Below the pieces are notes generated by a model. It was given only the letters and a program-made list of their open reading frames with translations. It was not told the DNA's origin and searched no databases. Shown here piece by piece: positions 1 to 8,845 of a stretch of DNA of 63,812 nt. The DNA lies in contig NZ_RCYB01000005.1 in assembly GCF_004168205.1 (NCBI RefSeq), positions 1 through 63,812 of the forward strand, in the 5' to 3' direction. The stretch comes from Catenibacterium sp. co_0103 (GTDB lineage: Bacteria; Bacillota_I; Bacilli_A; Erysipelotrichales; Coprobacillaceae). Made by a program: the position numbers and the translations under genes. Position 1 is the stretch's first letter; every line of letters begins with the position of its first letter.

Positions 1-225
1 TTACCTGTAATCATTGACCCATCACACGCTGGTGGTAAATGGTGGTTAGTAGAACCAATGGCTAAGGCAAGTGTTGCGGCAGGATGTGATGGATTACTTA
101 TTGAAGTACATAATGATCCTGAACATGCATTATGTGATGGGGCTCAGTCATTAAAGCCTAAAAAATATACAAAACTTATTGAAGAATTAAGAGAAATCGG
201 TAAGGTTGTTGGAAAGGAAATTTAA
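1..225 (+). CDS. aroF: 3-deoxy-7-phosphoheptulonate (DAHP) synthase, 3' end only
   Basis: Only the last 74 codons are in the window; the start lies upstream. The reading frame opens at base 1 and ends at TAA 223-225. The residues DPSHAGGKWW and the following GLLIEVHNDPEHALCDGAQSL region match the C-terminal part of the Bacillus-type (KDO8P-synthase-related) DAHP synthase. This enzyme makes the first committed intermediate of the shikimate pathway from phosphoenolpyruvate and erythrose 4-phosphate in the cytoplasm. It is followed after 1 base by aroB, so it is the upstream gene of an aromatic operon. Whether it has an N-terminal regulatory or chorismate mutase domain cannot be seen. Confidence 0.9.
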   Translation, partial: LPVIIDPSHAGGKWWLVEPMAKASVAAGCDGLLIEVHNDPEHALCDGAQSLKPKKYTKLIEELREIGKVVGKEI

Positions 226-226
226 A

Positions 227-1285
227 ATGAAATTAAATGTGAACTTAGGAAAAGACAGTTATCCTATATATATTGAACAAGGTATCTTAAATAAAACAAA
301 AGAACTAATTTCCCAGGTCTTCACAGGTGCGAAAATCGTTATTGTCTCTGACGATAACGTTTTTCCACTTTATGGAGAACAGTTAGTCAATCAGTTAAAA
401 GATACTTATGAAGTCTCTACAGTAGTTATTCCTCATGGAGAACCATCTAAGAGATTTGATATTTTACCTTCTATTTATTCACAATTACTAGAAGCTAAGA
501 TTACAAGAACTGATTTACTTATTGCGCTAGGTGGAGGCGTTATTGGTGATTTAGCTGGATTTGTGGCAAGTACTTATATGCGTGGTATTAAGTTTGTACA
601 GATTCCTACTTCATTATTATCACAGGTAGACTCTTCAGTAGGTGGTAAAGTGGCTGTAGATTTACCTGAAGGAAAGAACTTAGTCGGTGCTTTTAAACAC
701 CCATTGCTTGTTCTTATTGATCCACTTACTCTTAAAACATTAGATCCTCATTTTATTACTGATGGTATGGGAGAAGTCATTAAATACGGTTGTATCAAGG
801 ATAAAGAACTATTTGATCAATTAGCTGGTTATAGAGACTTTGATGATCTTTATAAAGACATTGATGAAATCATCTATAAATGTGTAGATATCAAAAGAGA
901 TGTTGTAGAAAAGGACTTATATGATTTTGGTGATCGCTTATGCTTAAACTTTGGTCATACTATTGGACACTCAATCGAGCAACATTTCCATTATGAAAAA
1001 TATTCTCATGGTGAAGCAGTAGGAATCGGTATGGTAGCTATCACCCGTATCGCAGAACTTAAAGGATTATGTGAACAAGGCACTACTAAACGTATAGAAG
1101 AAGCCTTAAGTCACTATAACCTTCCTACTCATGCCAATGTCCCTACAAAAGAACTACTTAAAGCCATTGATCTAGATAAGAAAAACATCAATTCAACACT
1201 ATCTTTTGTTTTACTTAAAACAATAGGAGAGTATTATGTACATAAGGATCAAAAAGAGATGATTCTGGAAGTAGAGGACATATAA
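227..1285 (+). CDS. aroB: 3-dehydroquinate synthase
   Basis: A protein of 352 residues, normal for AroB. It converts DAHP to 3-dehydroquinate with NAD and a divalent metal. Visible family landmarks are GGGVIGDLAGFVASTYMRG (NAD-binding glycine-rich stretch), PTSLLSQVDSSVGGK, the metal-region GMGEVIKYG, and NFGHTIGHSIE with a metal-binding histidine, followed by SHGEAVGIGM. The ATG at 227 is chosen over an in-frame TTG at 206 because it follows AAGGAAA with normal spacing and because the TTG would lie inside the preceding gene. The stop overlaps the aroA start by one base (TAATG), indicating translational coupling. Confidence 0.95.
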   Translation: MKLNVNLGKDSYPIYIEQGILNKTKELISQVFTGAKIVIVSDDNVFPLYGEQLVNQLKDTYEVSTVVIPHGEPSKRFDILPSIYSQLLEAKITRTDLLIALGGGVIGDLAGFVASTYMRGIKFVQIPTSLLSQVDSSVGGKVAVDLPEGKNLVGAFKHPLLVLIDPLTLKTLDPHFITDGMGEVIKYGCIKDKELFDQLAGYRDFDDLYKDIDEIIYKCVDIKRDVVEKDLYDFGDRLCLNFGHTIGHSIEQHFHYEKYSHGEAVGIGMVAITRIAELKGLCEQGTTKRIEEALSHYNLPTHANVPTKELLKAIDLDKKNINSTLSFVLLKTIGEYYVHKDQKEMILEVEDI

Positions 1286-2556
1286 TGACAAAAATCACTA
1301 TTACACCAAAAACACTTCAAGGAACAATTGCGGTTCCCCCTTCTAAATCATTAGCCCATCGTGCTATTATCTGTGCAGCCCTCGCACCAGGTATGAGCCG
1401 TATTAGCGGTATTGATTACTCAGAAGACATTGAAGCCACAATAGAAGGTATGAAAGCCTTAGGTGCTATTATTAAACAGGAAGGCGATACTTTAATTATT
1501 GATGGTTCTATTACTTTAGGACTAGGAAGAGTAGAAATAGATGCCCATGAATCAGGTTCTACATTACGTTTCTTAATGCCTTTATCACTCGTTAACTTTT
1601 CTCGTGTACATTTTGTAGGTAAAGGAAAACTTGGACAAAGACCACTTGATGTATACTATGATATCTTTGATAAACAAAAGATTGCATACCTTAGAAAAGA
1701 CTCAGAACGTTTAGATGTTATTCTAGATGGTCAGCTTCATTCAGATATATTTGAAGTACCAGGTAATGTTTCTTCACAATTTATCAGTGGTTTATTATTC
1801 ACTTTACCTTTATTAAAGGGTGATTCTTTAATTAAAATCACTACACCATTAGAATCTAAAGGCTATATTGACTTAACACTTGATATGTTAGAAAAGTTTG
1901 GTATTGAAATTATTAATCATGATTATCAGGCATTCCAAATCCGTGGTAATCAGAACTATAAACCATGTGATTACAATGTAGAAGCGGACTTCTCACAAGC
2001 TGCTTTCTATCTAGTTGCTGATTTACTAGGAAGTGATATTACACTTACTAATCTTAATATGCACTCATCACAAGGTGATAGAGCTATTTTAGATATTATG
2101 GAACAGATGGGTGGAGAAATTGTAGAAACAAGTGCGGGTATTAAAGTAGTCTGCGACAAAATCAAACCTGCCACTATTGATGCTTCACAATGTCCAGATT
2201 TGATGCCTGTTGTATCAGTGGCTTGTGGTCTTGTAGAAGGGACATCACACATCATCAATGCATCACGTTTACGTATTAAAGAATGTGACCGTCTCACTGC
2301 TTCTGTAGAACTATTAAAAGCTGCTGGTATTGATGCAGTTGAAGAAGAAGACAGTATGACTATTGTTGGTTCTGATTCTTATAATAGTGCAGAAGTAACA
2401 GGTTCTAATGATCATCGTATGTGTATGGCTGAAGCTATTTTGTCTACACGTGCCAATGGTCCAATTACTATTGATGATAAGGATTGTGTTAAGAAGAGCT
2501 ATCCAGGCTTCTTTGAAGACTTCACATCTCTAGGTGGTGAATATCATGAGTGCTAA
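1285..2556 (+). CDS. aroA: 3-phosphoshikimate 1-carboxyvinyltransferase (EPSP synthase)
   Basis: A protein of 423 residues, the usual size. It transfers the enolpyruvyl group of PEP to shikimate 3-phosphate. The N-terminal PPSKSLAHRAIICAALA (lysine and serine of the substrate site), the ESGSTLRFLMP motif with GQRPLD further on, and RLRIKECDRL plus NDHRMCMAEA near the C-terminus are diagnostic. The motif ESGSTLRFLMP has S rather than the A-L-R variants of class I enzymes, suggesting a class II-like active site; this is an inference from one motif. It overlaps aroB by 1 base and aroC by 11 bases. Confidence 0.95.
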   Translation: MTKITITPKTLQGTIAVPPSKSLAHRAIICAALAPGMSRISGIDYSEDIEATIEGMKALGAIIKQEGDTLIIDGSITLGLGRVEIDAHESGSTLRFLMPLSLVNFSRVHFVGKGKLGQRPLDVYYDIFDKQKIAYLRKDSERLDVILDGQLHSDIFEVPGNVSSQFISGLLFTLPLLKGDSLIKITTPLESKGYIDLTLDMLEKFGIEIINHDYQAFQIRGNQNYKPCDYNVEADFSQAAFYLVADLLGSDITLTNLNMHSSQGDRAILDIMEQMGGEIVETSAGIKVVCDKIKPATIDASQCPDLMPVVSVACGLVEGTSHIINASRLRIKECDRLTASVELLKAAGIDAVEEEDSMTIVGSDSYNSAEVTGSNDHRMCMAEAILSTRANGPITIDDKDCVKKSYPGFFEDFTSLGGEYHEC

Positions 2557-3622
2557 TTGGGGACATCATATCGAATTATCTTTATTTGGTGAAAGCCATG
2601 GGAAGGCTATTGGTATCACAATAGGTCATCTTCCTGCTGGTATTAAGCTAGATATGGATGCCATTAATAAGGATATGCAAAGACGTGCGCCAGGTAAGAA
2701 CCTAATGAGTACACAAAGAAAAGAAGCAGACGAAGTAGAAATACTCAGTGGTGTATTAGATGGTTTTACAACAGGTGCACCATTATGTGGAATTATTAAA
2801 AATACATCCCAGCATTCTAAAGACTATTCTTATTTGAAGGATAATATGCGTCCAGGACATTCAGATTATCCTGCTTATATTAAATATAAAGGCTTTAATG
2901 ATGTGAGAGGAGGGGGACACTTCTCTGGCAGACTTACAGCACCAATCGTTTTTGCAGGTGCTATCGCAAAACAGATCTTAAAAGAAAAAGGTATTCATGT
3001 CGGTGCACATATTCTTTCTATTAAAGATGTGAAGGATACGCATTATCCATTAGATATTACTCCATCTTACTTAGAAGAACTAAGTCAAAAAGACTATCCT
3101 GTTATTCATGATGATGTATATGCTTTAATGCAGGAAACAATCGAAGAAGCGAGAAAGGAAGGCAATAGTGTGGGTGGAAAGATTGAATGTGCTGTCACTG
3201 GACTACCAGCAGGAGTTGGAAATCCTTTCTTTGATAGTATTGAAGCCCATTTATCACCATTACTCTTTAGTATTCCTGCAGTTAAGTCAGTTTCATTTGG
3301 TGATCTAGATGATATTACTTTACTTAAAGGATCAGAAGCGAATGATGCCTACTATTATGAAGGAGAAGAAGTGAAAACTTCTACAAACCATAATGGTGGT
3401 ATTACAGGTGGTATAACTAACGGTATGCCATTACTCTTTACGGTAGGTATTAAACCAACCCCATCTATTTCCTTAAAACAGAATACAATCAATGTGAAAA
3501 CACATGAAAATACAGAATTAGAAATCGTAGGAAGACATGATCCATGTATCATTCCTCGTGCGATTGTCGTTGTAGAAGCTATGGCAGCACTAGGTGTATT
3601 AGATATGCTGGAGGCACTATGA
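2546..3622 (+). CDS. aroC: chorismate synthase
   Basis: A 358-residue protein starting at ATG 2546, just after GGTGGTG; an upstream in-frame GTG (2534) is rejected because it lies closer to nothing resembling a ribosome binding site. Chorismate synthase converts EPSP to chorismate using reduced FMN. The signature GESHGKAIG at the N-terminus, RPGHSDYPAYIKY, DVRGGGHFSGRLTAP and the C-terminal GRHDPCIIPRAIVVVEAMAALGVLD are typical. The gene overlaps aroA by 11 bases and pheA by 4 bases (ATGA), so the operon is tightly coupled. Confidence 0.95.
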   Translation: MSANWGHHIELSLFGESHGKAIGITIGHLPAGIKLDMDAINKDMQRRAPGKNLMSTQRKEADEVEILSGVLDGFTTGAPLCGIIKNTSQHSKDYSYLKDNMRPGHSDYPAYIKYKGFNDVRGGGHFSGRLTAPIVFAGAIAKQILKEKGIHVGAHILSIKDVKDTHYPLDITPSYLEELSQKDYPVIHDDVYALMQETIEEARKEGNSVGGKIECAVTGLPAGVGNPFFDSIEAHLSPLLFSIPAVKSVSFGDLDDITLLKGSEANDAYYYEGEEVKTSTNHNGGITGGITNGMPLLFTVGIKPTPSISLKQNTINVKTHENTELEIVGRHDPCIIPRAIVVVEAMAALGVLDMLEAL

Positions 3623-4734
3623 AAGATTTAAAAACATGTCGAGAAGAAATAGATGCAATCGATAAGGAAATTATTGCCTTATTTGAAAAACGTATGCATG
3701 TTTCTAAGGATGTTATTACATATAAATTAGCGCATGATATGCAGATCTTCCAGAAGGATAGAGAAAAAGAAGTTATCCAGAAGAATGTAGATCGTTTAGA
3801 AGATAAATCTCTAGAATCTTACGCAAAAACATTTGTCCAGGATACAATGAATCTTTCTAAAAGTTATCAGTCTACTTTTATTCCTTTAAAGAAATATGAA
3901 GCGACTAAAATTAAAGAAAACTTTAAAGTAGGTTACCAAGGTGTTCCAGGATCTTTTTCTAATCAGGCTTTGAATTGCTGGTTTGGAGACATTGAAGGCA
4001 TCAACTACCCTCACTTTGAAGATGTCTATCAGGCATTGGAAAAAGGTGAAATAGACTATGGTGTACTCCCTTTAGAAAACTCTTCTACAGGTGCTATTAA
4101 TGATAACTATGACTTACTGACTCAATATGGCTTTTATATTGTAGGTGAGCAGTCTATCACAATAGATCAGAATCTACTTGGTATCAAAGGAGCCACTCTA
4201 GAAGATATCAAAGATGTCTATAGTCATGTGCAGGGCTTAAAACAAACATCTGAATTCTTAAATGCACATCACATTGAAGGTCATGACTATCTCAATACAG
4301 CTGCGGCTGCTAAGTATATCAGTGAAGCACAGGATAAACATATCGGTGCCATTGCCTCTAGTGAAGCAGCTAAACTCTATAATCTTGATATTATTGCCAA
4401 GGCAATACAAAATGATCAAAGCAATCATACACGCTTTATCATTATCGCAAGACAATATGAAATCAGACCATCTGCTAATCGTATCAGCATGGTCTTCACA
4501 GTCAATCATGAAGTCGGTGCTCTTTATGAAGTCATGAGAGTTGTAAGGGAACATAACATCAACATGGCCCGCATTGAATCAAGACCACTCCCACTATCTC
4601 CATGGGAATACTATTTCTATTTAGACGTAGATGGCAACTTGAATCAAGATCATGTCCAGCGTGCTTTACAGGAAATCAAAACATATACCAATACATTTAG
4701 AATGATTGGTAACTATGAAAGGAAGGAATCATGA
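3619..4734 (+). CDS. pheA: bifunctional chorismate mutase / prephenate dehydratase (P-protein)
   Basis: A 371-residue fusion. Residues 1-85 resemble an AroQ-type chorismate mutase (DLKTCREEIDAIDKEIIALFEKRM). Residues about 100-280 form the prephenate dehydratase domain (GYQGVPGSFS, LPLENSSTGAI, HVQGLKQT, NHTRFIIIAR). The C-terminal 80 residues look like an ACT domain with the ESRPLPLSPWEYYFYLDVDG motif, which in relatives binds phenylalanine for feedback control. It makes phenylpyruvate from chorismate. The ATG at 3619 follows GGAGG and overlaps the aroC stop (ATGA); the longer frame starting at 3544 has no ribosome binding site and is out of keeping with the family. No tyrA is seen nearby. 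Confidence 0.92.
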   Translation: MKDLKTCREEIDAIDKEIIALFEKRMHVSKDVITYKLAHDMQIFQKDREKEVIQKNVDRLEDKSLESYAKTFVQDTMNLSKSYQSTFIPLKKYEATKIKENFKVGYQGVPGSFSNQALNCWFGDIEGINYPHFEDVYQALEKGEIDYGVLPLENSSTGAINDNYDLLTQYGFYIVGEQSITIDQNLLGIKGATLEDIKDVYSHVQGLKQTSEFLNAHHIEGHDYLNTAAAAKYISEAQDKHIGAIASSEAAKLYNLDIIAKAIQNDQSNHTRFIIIARQYEIRPSANRISMVFTVNHEVGALYEVMRVVREHNINMARIESRPLPLSPWEYYFYLDVDGNLNQDHVQRALQEIKTYTNTFRMIGNYERKES

Positions 4735-5240
4735 AAAATATCGTTTTAATTGGAATCATGGGAAGTGGTAAAACAACATTTGGGAAAATTCTTTCACAAA
4801 AAACAGGTCATGAAATGATTGACCTTGATGTTTATCTTGTGAATCGCTTTAATATGTCCATTCCTGATATGTTTCAAATTTCTGAAGACTACTTCAGAAA
4901 CAATGAAACAATATGTTGTCAAGAAGTATCAGAACTTGAAGGTAAAATCATCTCTACTGGTGGTGGAGTGATTAAAAGACCTGAAAACATTGCATATCTA
5001 AAGAAGAATGGTGTTGTTTTCTATATTGACCGTCCAATTGAAGATATTGTGAAGGATGTCGATCCAAGCGGCAGACCTCTATTAAAGGATGGCCCAGACA
5101 AACTCTATGCCTTAGATAAAGAACGTAGAGATAAATATATGTCCTCATGTGACTATCATATTATAAATGATGGTTCACTTGAAAAAGTCATAGATACCAT
5201 TCTAGATATCATGAAGAAATACGATAAATCCCCATTCTAA
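4731..5240 (+). CDS. aroK: shikimate kinase
   Basis: A 169-residue protein of normal length. It phosphorylates shikimate with ATP. The P-loop GIMGSGKTTFGK is at residues 7-18, the shikimate-binding DLD motif is present (MIDLDVY), the central GGGVIKRPEN motif is intact, and SGRPLL near residue 114 matches the adenine/lid region. It overlaps pheA by 4 bases and is the last gene of the aromatic operon; a terminator starts inside its last codons. Confidence 0.93.
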   Translation: MKNIVLIGIMGSGKTTFGKILSQKTGHEMIDLDVYLVNRFNMSIPDMFQISEDYFRNNETICCQEVSELEGKIISTGGGVIKRPENIAYLKKNGVVFYIDRPIEDIVKDVDPSGRPLLKDGPDKLYALDKERRDKYMSSCDYHIINDGSLEKVIDTILDIMKKYDKSPF

Positions 5241-5252
5241 GGGGATTTTTTA
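5226..5252 (+). terminator. Rho-independent terminator after aroK
   Basis: An AAATCCCC/GGGGATTT stem (5226-5233 with 5241-5248) encloses a 7-base loop and runs into a T-tract. The 5' arm lies in the last codons of aroK. Confidence 0.85.
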
Positions 5253-5255
5253 TAT

Positions 5256-5284
5256 TTGCATAAATTGTAAATATATACTATAAT
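5256..5284 (+). promoter_or_regulatory. Sigma-A type promoter of the purine permease gene
   Basis: TTGCAT (5256-5261), 17-base spacer, TATAAT (5279-5284). It lies immediately after the aroK terminator and 28 bases before the permease start. Confidence 0.75.
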
Positions 5285-5311
5285 AGGGCTTTGTTTCGAG
5301 AGGAGAAAAGA

Positions 5312-6631
5312 ATGGAAAAATTATTTCACTTAAAAGAACATGGGACAAATGTTAAGACTGAAATACTAGCTGGTATTACAACTTTTCTAGCAATGGCCTA
5401 TATTCTTGCAGTCAACCCTGCTATTCTAGGACAGGCACACATGAGTCATCAAGGTGTCTTCCTTGCGACTGCAATCTCTGCAGGTGCCGCAAGCATCTTT
5501 ATGGGATTAATGGCAAACTACCCAGTCTCTCTTGCACCAGGGATGGGGGTTAACGCATTATTCACTTATACAATTGTAGGACAGATGGGATTATCACCAG
5601 AAGGCGCATTAGCCTGCGTATTTGTATCAGGTATCATCTTTGTCATCATTACAGTGACAAACATCCGTCGTATGATTATTAATGCGATTCCTGTACAGTT
5701 AAAACTTGCGATTGGTGCGGGTATTGGTTTCTTTGTAGCCTTTGTAGGTTTAAAGAATGCAGGTATCGTAGTGGCAAGTGAATCTACATTTGTATCACTA
5801 GGAAACTTTAAGAATCCAACAGTATTGCTTGCTTTATTTGGAATCATCATCACATTAGTATTATTAGTAAAGAATAAGCCAGCAGCCGTATTTTATGGCT
5901 TAATCATTACTGCGGTAGTTGGTGTTGTATTTGGTTCGTTCTTTGGACTAAAAGGTATGCCACAGTTACCTTCTAAACTTGTATCAGTGAACTTTGATTT
6001 CAGTTTAGTAGGTGCTTTTGTGAGAGGGTTCAACGAAATGTTCACTCATCCACAGTGTATCGTTGCAATTTTCTCATTATTATTTGTAGACTTCTTTGAT
6101 ACAGCCGGTACATTAGTAGCTGTTGCATCTAAAGCTGATTTGATTGATGAAAATGGTGAATTAGTGAATGTTGAACGTGCATTACTTGCAGATGCTGTAG
6201 GTACTGTATTTGGTTCAATGATTGGTACTTCTACAGTGACATCTTTCGTAGAATCTACTTCAGGTGTTGGAGTAGGAGGACGTACTGGCTTAACTGCATG
6301 TACAACAGGTATCTGTTTCTTATTAACAGTATTCTTCTATCCGGTATTATCTATGATCACTGATGCAGTTACTGCCCCAGCATTAGTTATCGTTGGTATC
6401 TTAATGGCGTCACAGTTAAAGGATATCAAGTGGGATAACTTGATCTTTGCGGCAAGTGGTTTTGTGACCATCATCTTTATGATTCTTGGATATTCAATTA
6501 GTAATGGTATCGCATTAGGATTCATCGTTTATGTTATCAGTATGATTGCGACAGGTCAGGCTAAAGACATCAACAAGATGGTCTGGGTATTATTCTTGCT
6601 ATTTATCGCATATTTCGCATTCTTAATCTAA
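5312..6631 (+). CDS. NCS2-family purine permease (AzgA/PbuG-like)
   Basis: A 439-residue polytopic membrane protein, very hydrophobic throughout. The N-terminal KEHGTNVKTEILAGITTFLAMAYILAVNP and the following GMGVNALF and NALF-like segments are characteristic of the AzgA subfamily of the NCS2 nucleobase permeases, which import guanine, hypoxanthine or adenine by proton symport. The DFFDTAGTLV motif and GTSTVTSFVESTSGV region further support this. The ATG at 5312 follows GAGAGGAGAA; the in-frame TTG at 5291 has no such site. It is a single-gene unit with its own promoter and terminator. The exact purine transported cannot be told from sequence. Confidence 0.88.
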   Translation: MEKLFHLKEHGTNVKTEILAGITTFLAMAYILAVNPAILGQAHMSHQGVFLATAISAGAASIFMGLMANYPVSLAPGMGVNALFTYTIVGQMGLSPEGALACVFVSGIIFVIITVTNIRRMIINAIPVQLKLAIGAGIGFFVAFVGLKNAGIVVASESTFVSLGNFKNPTVLLALFGIIITLVLLVKNKPAAVFYGLIITAVVGVVFGSFFGLKGMPQLPSKLVSVNFDFSLVGAFVRGFNEMFTHPQCIVAIFSLLFVDFFDTAGTLVAVASKADLIDENGELVNVERALLADAVGTVFGSMIGTSTVTSFVESTSGVGVGGRTGLTACTTGICFLLTVFFYPVLSMITDAVTAPALVIVGILMASQLKDIKWDNLIFAASGFVTIIFMILGYSISNGIALGFIVYVISMIATGQAKDINKMVWVLFLLFIAYFAFLI

Positions 6632-6652
6632 AACCAGCATCGCTGGTTTTTT
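6631..6652 (+). terminator. Rho-independent terminator after the permease
   Basis: AAACCAGC/GCTGGTTT stem (6631-6638 with 6642-6649) with a 3-base loop followed by a T-run. Confidence 0.85.
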
Positions 6653-6714
6653 CTTTTGTTCATATAATGTTTTTAAAACGTGAGTACAATAATACGCAAA
6701 GGAGTGAGAAAAAT

Positions 6715-7404
6715 ATGAATGATTTAATGAAAACCCCTAAAATAACACCAAGAATACAGTCCACATTAAAACATACTGTAGAAGTACCAGAAGTGATGTA
6801 CAAAGCCAGTGGTATTAATGTGAATGGAAGACGTATAAAAAGCTTACTATTTAGTACGGATGTTGCACTTATTGCGAATAATAACGCTGATGCCATCCTT
6901 TCTGTTTATCCTTTTACACCTACTATTCAGATCACCAATGCGATTATTGGTGTCGCTAGACAACCAGTCTTTGTAGGAGTAGGTGGAGGTACTACTAATG
7001 GTGCAAGAGTATTCAAGATTGCTTTGGATGCAGAATTACATGGTGCAGCTGCTGTTGTACTCAATGCTCCCGTACATACAGAAATGATCAGAGAATTATC
7101 GCGTCTAGTAGATATTCCTATTGTTTTAACTGTAGTATCACTAGATGAAGACTTAGAAGAACGTATGTTACATAGTGGTGCGAGAATCATCAACGTATCT
7201 GGTGGAAAACAAACAGTAGAAATCGTCAAGGCACTACGCGCTATTGATAAAGATTTCCCAATTATCGCGACAGGTGGACCAACTGAAGACACAATTAAAG
7301 AAGTCATTGAAGCAGGTGCAAACGCAGTGACATTTACCCCTCCTACAAGTGCTGAAATATTCAAAGGTATGATGGAAAACTATCGTGAACAGATGAAGAA
7401 GTAG
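6715..7404 (+). CDS. TIM-barrel protein, possibly IMPDH/nitronate-monooxygenase-like fold
   Basis: A 229-residue protein that I do not recognise confidently. Repeating beta/alpha units, the glycine-rich FVGVGGGTTNGARV stretch (about 80-95) and the C-terminal IIATGGPTEDTIKEVIEAGANAVTF segment resemble the phosphate-binding end of a TIM barrel, as in IMP-dehydrogenase-like or FMN-binding barrels. Proteins of this kind in Firmicutes are often labelled 'hydrolase' with no experimental basis that I know of. The ATG at 6715 follows GGAGTGAG; a longer frame from 6667 would cross the likely promoter TACAAT at 6685-6690. It is monocistronic between two terminators. Function is left open. Confidence 0.6.
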   Translation: MNDLMKTPKITPRIQSTLKHTVEVPEVMYKASGINVNGRRIKSLLFSTDVALIANNNADAILSVYPFTPTIQITNAIIGVARQPVFVGVGGGTTNGARVFKIALDAELHGAAAVVLNAPVHTEMIRELSRLVDIPIVLTVVSLDEDLEERMLHSGARIINVSGGKQTVEIVKALRAIDKDFPIIATGGPTEDTIKEVIEAGANAVTFTPPTSAEIFKGMMENYREQMKK

Positions 7405-7422
7405 AAATACTTCTTCTTTTTT
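7395..7422 (+). terminator. Rho-independent terminator after the TIM-barrel gene
   Basis: GAAGAAGTA/TACTTCTTC stem (7395-7403 with 7408-7416), GAAA loop, then six T. The arm overlaps the stop codon. A second copy of GAAGAAGTA follows at about 7430. Confidence 0.85.
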
Positions 7423-7505
7423 ATACAAAGAAGAAGTATTTGTATATCCCATTTATGATTATTTGTGTTATCATGTGGTCAAATGCATAAAAGGAGGAAT
7501 AGAAT

Positions 7506-8384
7506 TTGAAACAATATCTAGATATGTGTCGCTATATCCTAGAACATGGAGAAGACCGTCCTGACCGCACAGGGACTGGTACACGTTCTGTATTTGGATA
7601 TCAGACACGCTATGATTTACGTGAAGGATTTCCTCTTCTTACTACTAAGAAGATGTATTTACGTCCTATTGCGGAAGAACTATTATGGTTTATCAAAGGT
7701 GATACAAATATCAAATATCTTGTAGATCGTAATGTGAAAATATGGAATGAATGGCCTTATGAAGACTTTAAGAAGAGTGAAGACTTCAATGGTGAAACAT
7801 TAGAAGAGTTTGTAGAAAAGATCAAGAATGATGATGAATTTGCGAAGAAACATGGTAATTTAGGCCCAGTTTATGGCGCACAGTGGCGTAACTTTAATAA
7901 TGAAGGCACTGACCAGTTAATGAAGCTTATTGATTCTTTAAAGAATAACCCATTCTCTAGAAGACATATTATTTCTGCATGGAATCCTAGTCAGGTAGAT
8001 GAGATGGCTTTACCACCATGTCATACACTTATGCAGTTTTATGTATCTAGTGATAAGAAGTATTTAAGCTGTCAGTTATACCAGAGAAGTGCTGATACAT
8101 TCTTAGGTGTTCCATTTAATATTGCATCATATGCCTTACTTACATGTATGCTTGCACAAGTATGTGGCTATGAACCAAAAGAATTCATTCATACTATTGG
8201 CGATGCACATATTTATAAGGATCACTTTGATGTAGTCAAGACACAGATTGAAAGAGAACCACTTCCTCTTCCTCATCTTGTATTAAATAAAGACATTGAT
8301 AATCTATTTGATTTCAAGATTGAAGATATCAAGCTAGAAGGTTATCAGTCTCATGGTCCATTGAAAGGCAAGGTCAGTGTATGA
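7506..8384 (+). CDS. thyA: thymidylate synthase
   Basis: A 292-residue ThyA, within the known range. It methylates dUMP to dTMP with methylenetetrahydrofolate, giving dihydrofolate. Visible landmarks are [41 protein letters not shown], the arginine pair SRRHI, the catalytic cysteine in [11 protein letters not shown] and the [18 protein letters not shown] block. The start is a TTG, supported by a perfect AAGGAGG at 7491-7497 with 8-base spacing; there is no nearby ATG. It overlaps folA by 4 bases, a logical pairing because FolA recycles the dihydrofolate it makes. Confidence 0.95.
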   Translation: MKQYLDMCRYILEHGEDRPDRTGTGTRSVFGYQTRYDLREGFPLLTTKKMYLRPIAEELLWFIKGDTNIKYLVDRNVKIWNEWPYEDFKKSEDFNGETLEEFVEKIKNDDEFAKKHGNLGPVYGAQWRNFNNEGTDQLMKLIDSLKNNPFSRRHIISAWNPSQVDEMALPPCHTLMQFYVSSDKKYLSCQLYQRSADTFLGVPFNIASYALLTCMLAQVCGYEPKEFIHTIGDAHIYKDHFDVVKTQIEREPLPLPHLVLNKDIDNLFDFKIEDIKLEGYQSHGPLKGKVSV

Positions 8385-8845
8385 TTACTATTATTGTCGC
8401 AGCTGATCAAAATAATCTCATTGGGAAAAAGGGAACAGACAATGGGATGCCATGGCACAATAGTGAAGACTTTAAACACTTTAGAAGTACAACACTCAAT
8501 CATACATTATTAATGGGGAAAACAACTTACAAGGCAATAGGTAAACCATTACCTAAACGTCATACTATTGTACTTTCTCATAATTTTGAAGATGATAGAG
8601 TAGAAGTGGTAGATGATTTAGTAGGCACTATTAAAGCTTTTAAAGAACGTGGTGAAGATCTCTTTATTTCTGGTGGTGCTTCTGTGTATCAACAGGCACT
8701 TCCATATTGTGATCAGATTCTTTTATCACGTATTCCTGGTGATTATACAGGAGAAACATATTTCCCTGACTTTTCTGAATATAACTATCGTCTCGTAGAA
8801 GAAAAGCCATTTGAGACATTTACACTAGAAATCTATCAAAAATGA
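8381..8845 (+). CDS. folA: dihydrofolate reductase
   Basis: A 154-residue DHFR. It reduces dihydrofolate to tetrahydrofolate with NADPH. Landmarks are the N-terminal [25 protein letters not shown] with the catalytic acidic residue, [18 protein letters not shown] (cofactor site) and the [17 protein letters not shown] segment. The gene is translationally coupled to thyA (ATGA overlap) and to plsC downstream. It looks like the chromosomal housekeeping enzyme rather than an acquired trimethoprim-resistant form. Confidence 0.93.
   Translation: MITIIVAADQNNLIGKKGTDNGMPWHNSEDFKHFRSTTLNHTLLMGKTTYKAIGKPLPKRHTIVLSHNFEDDRVEVVDDLVGTIKAFKERGEDLFISGGASVYQQALPYCDQILLSRIPGDYTGETYFPDFSEYNYRLVEEKPFETFTLEIYQK

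Noticed and set aside
2007..2297. Open frame on the minus strand inside aroA, and similar antisense frames across the window (for example 6927-7364, 21329-21697)
   Set aside because: They lie wholly within strongly recognised genes, have no ribosome binding sites and give low-complexity, cysteine- or serine-rich sequences.
4262..4537. Plus-strand frame inside pheA
   Set aside because: Out of frame with the prephenate dehydratase motifs and without a start signal.
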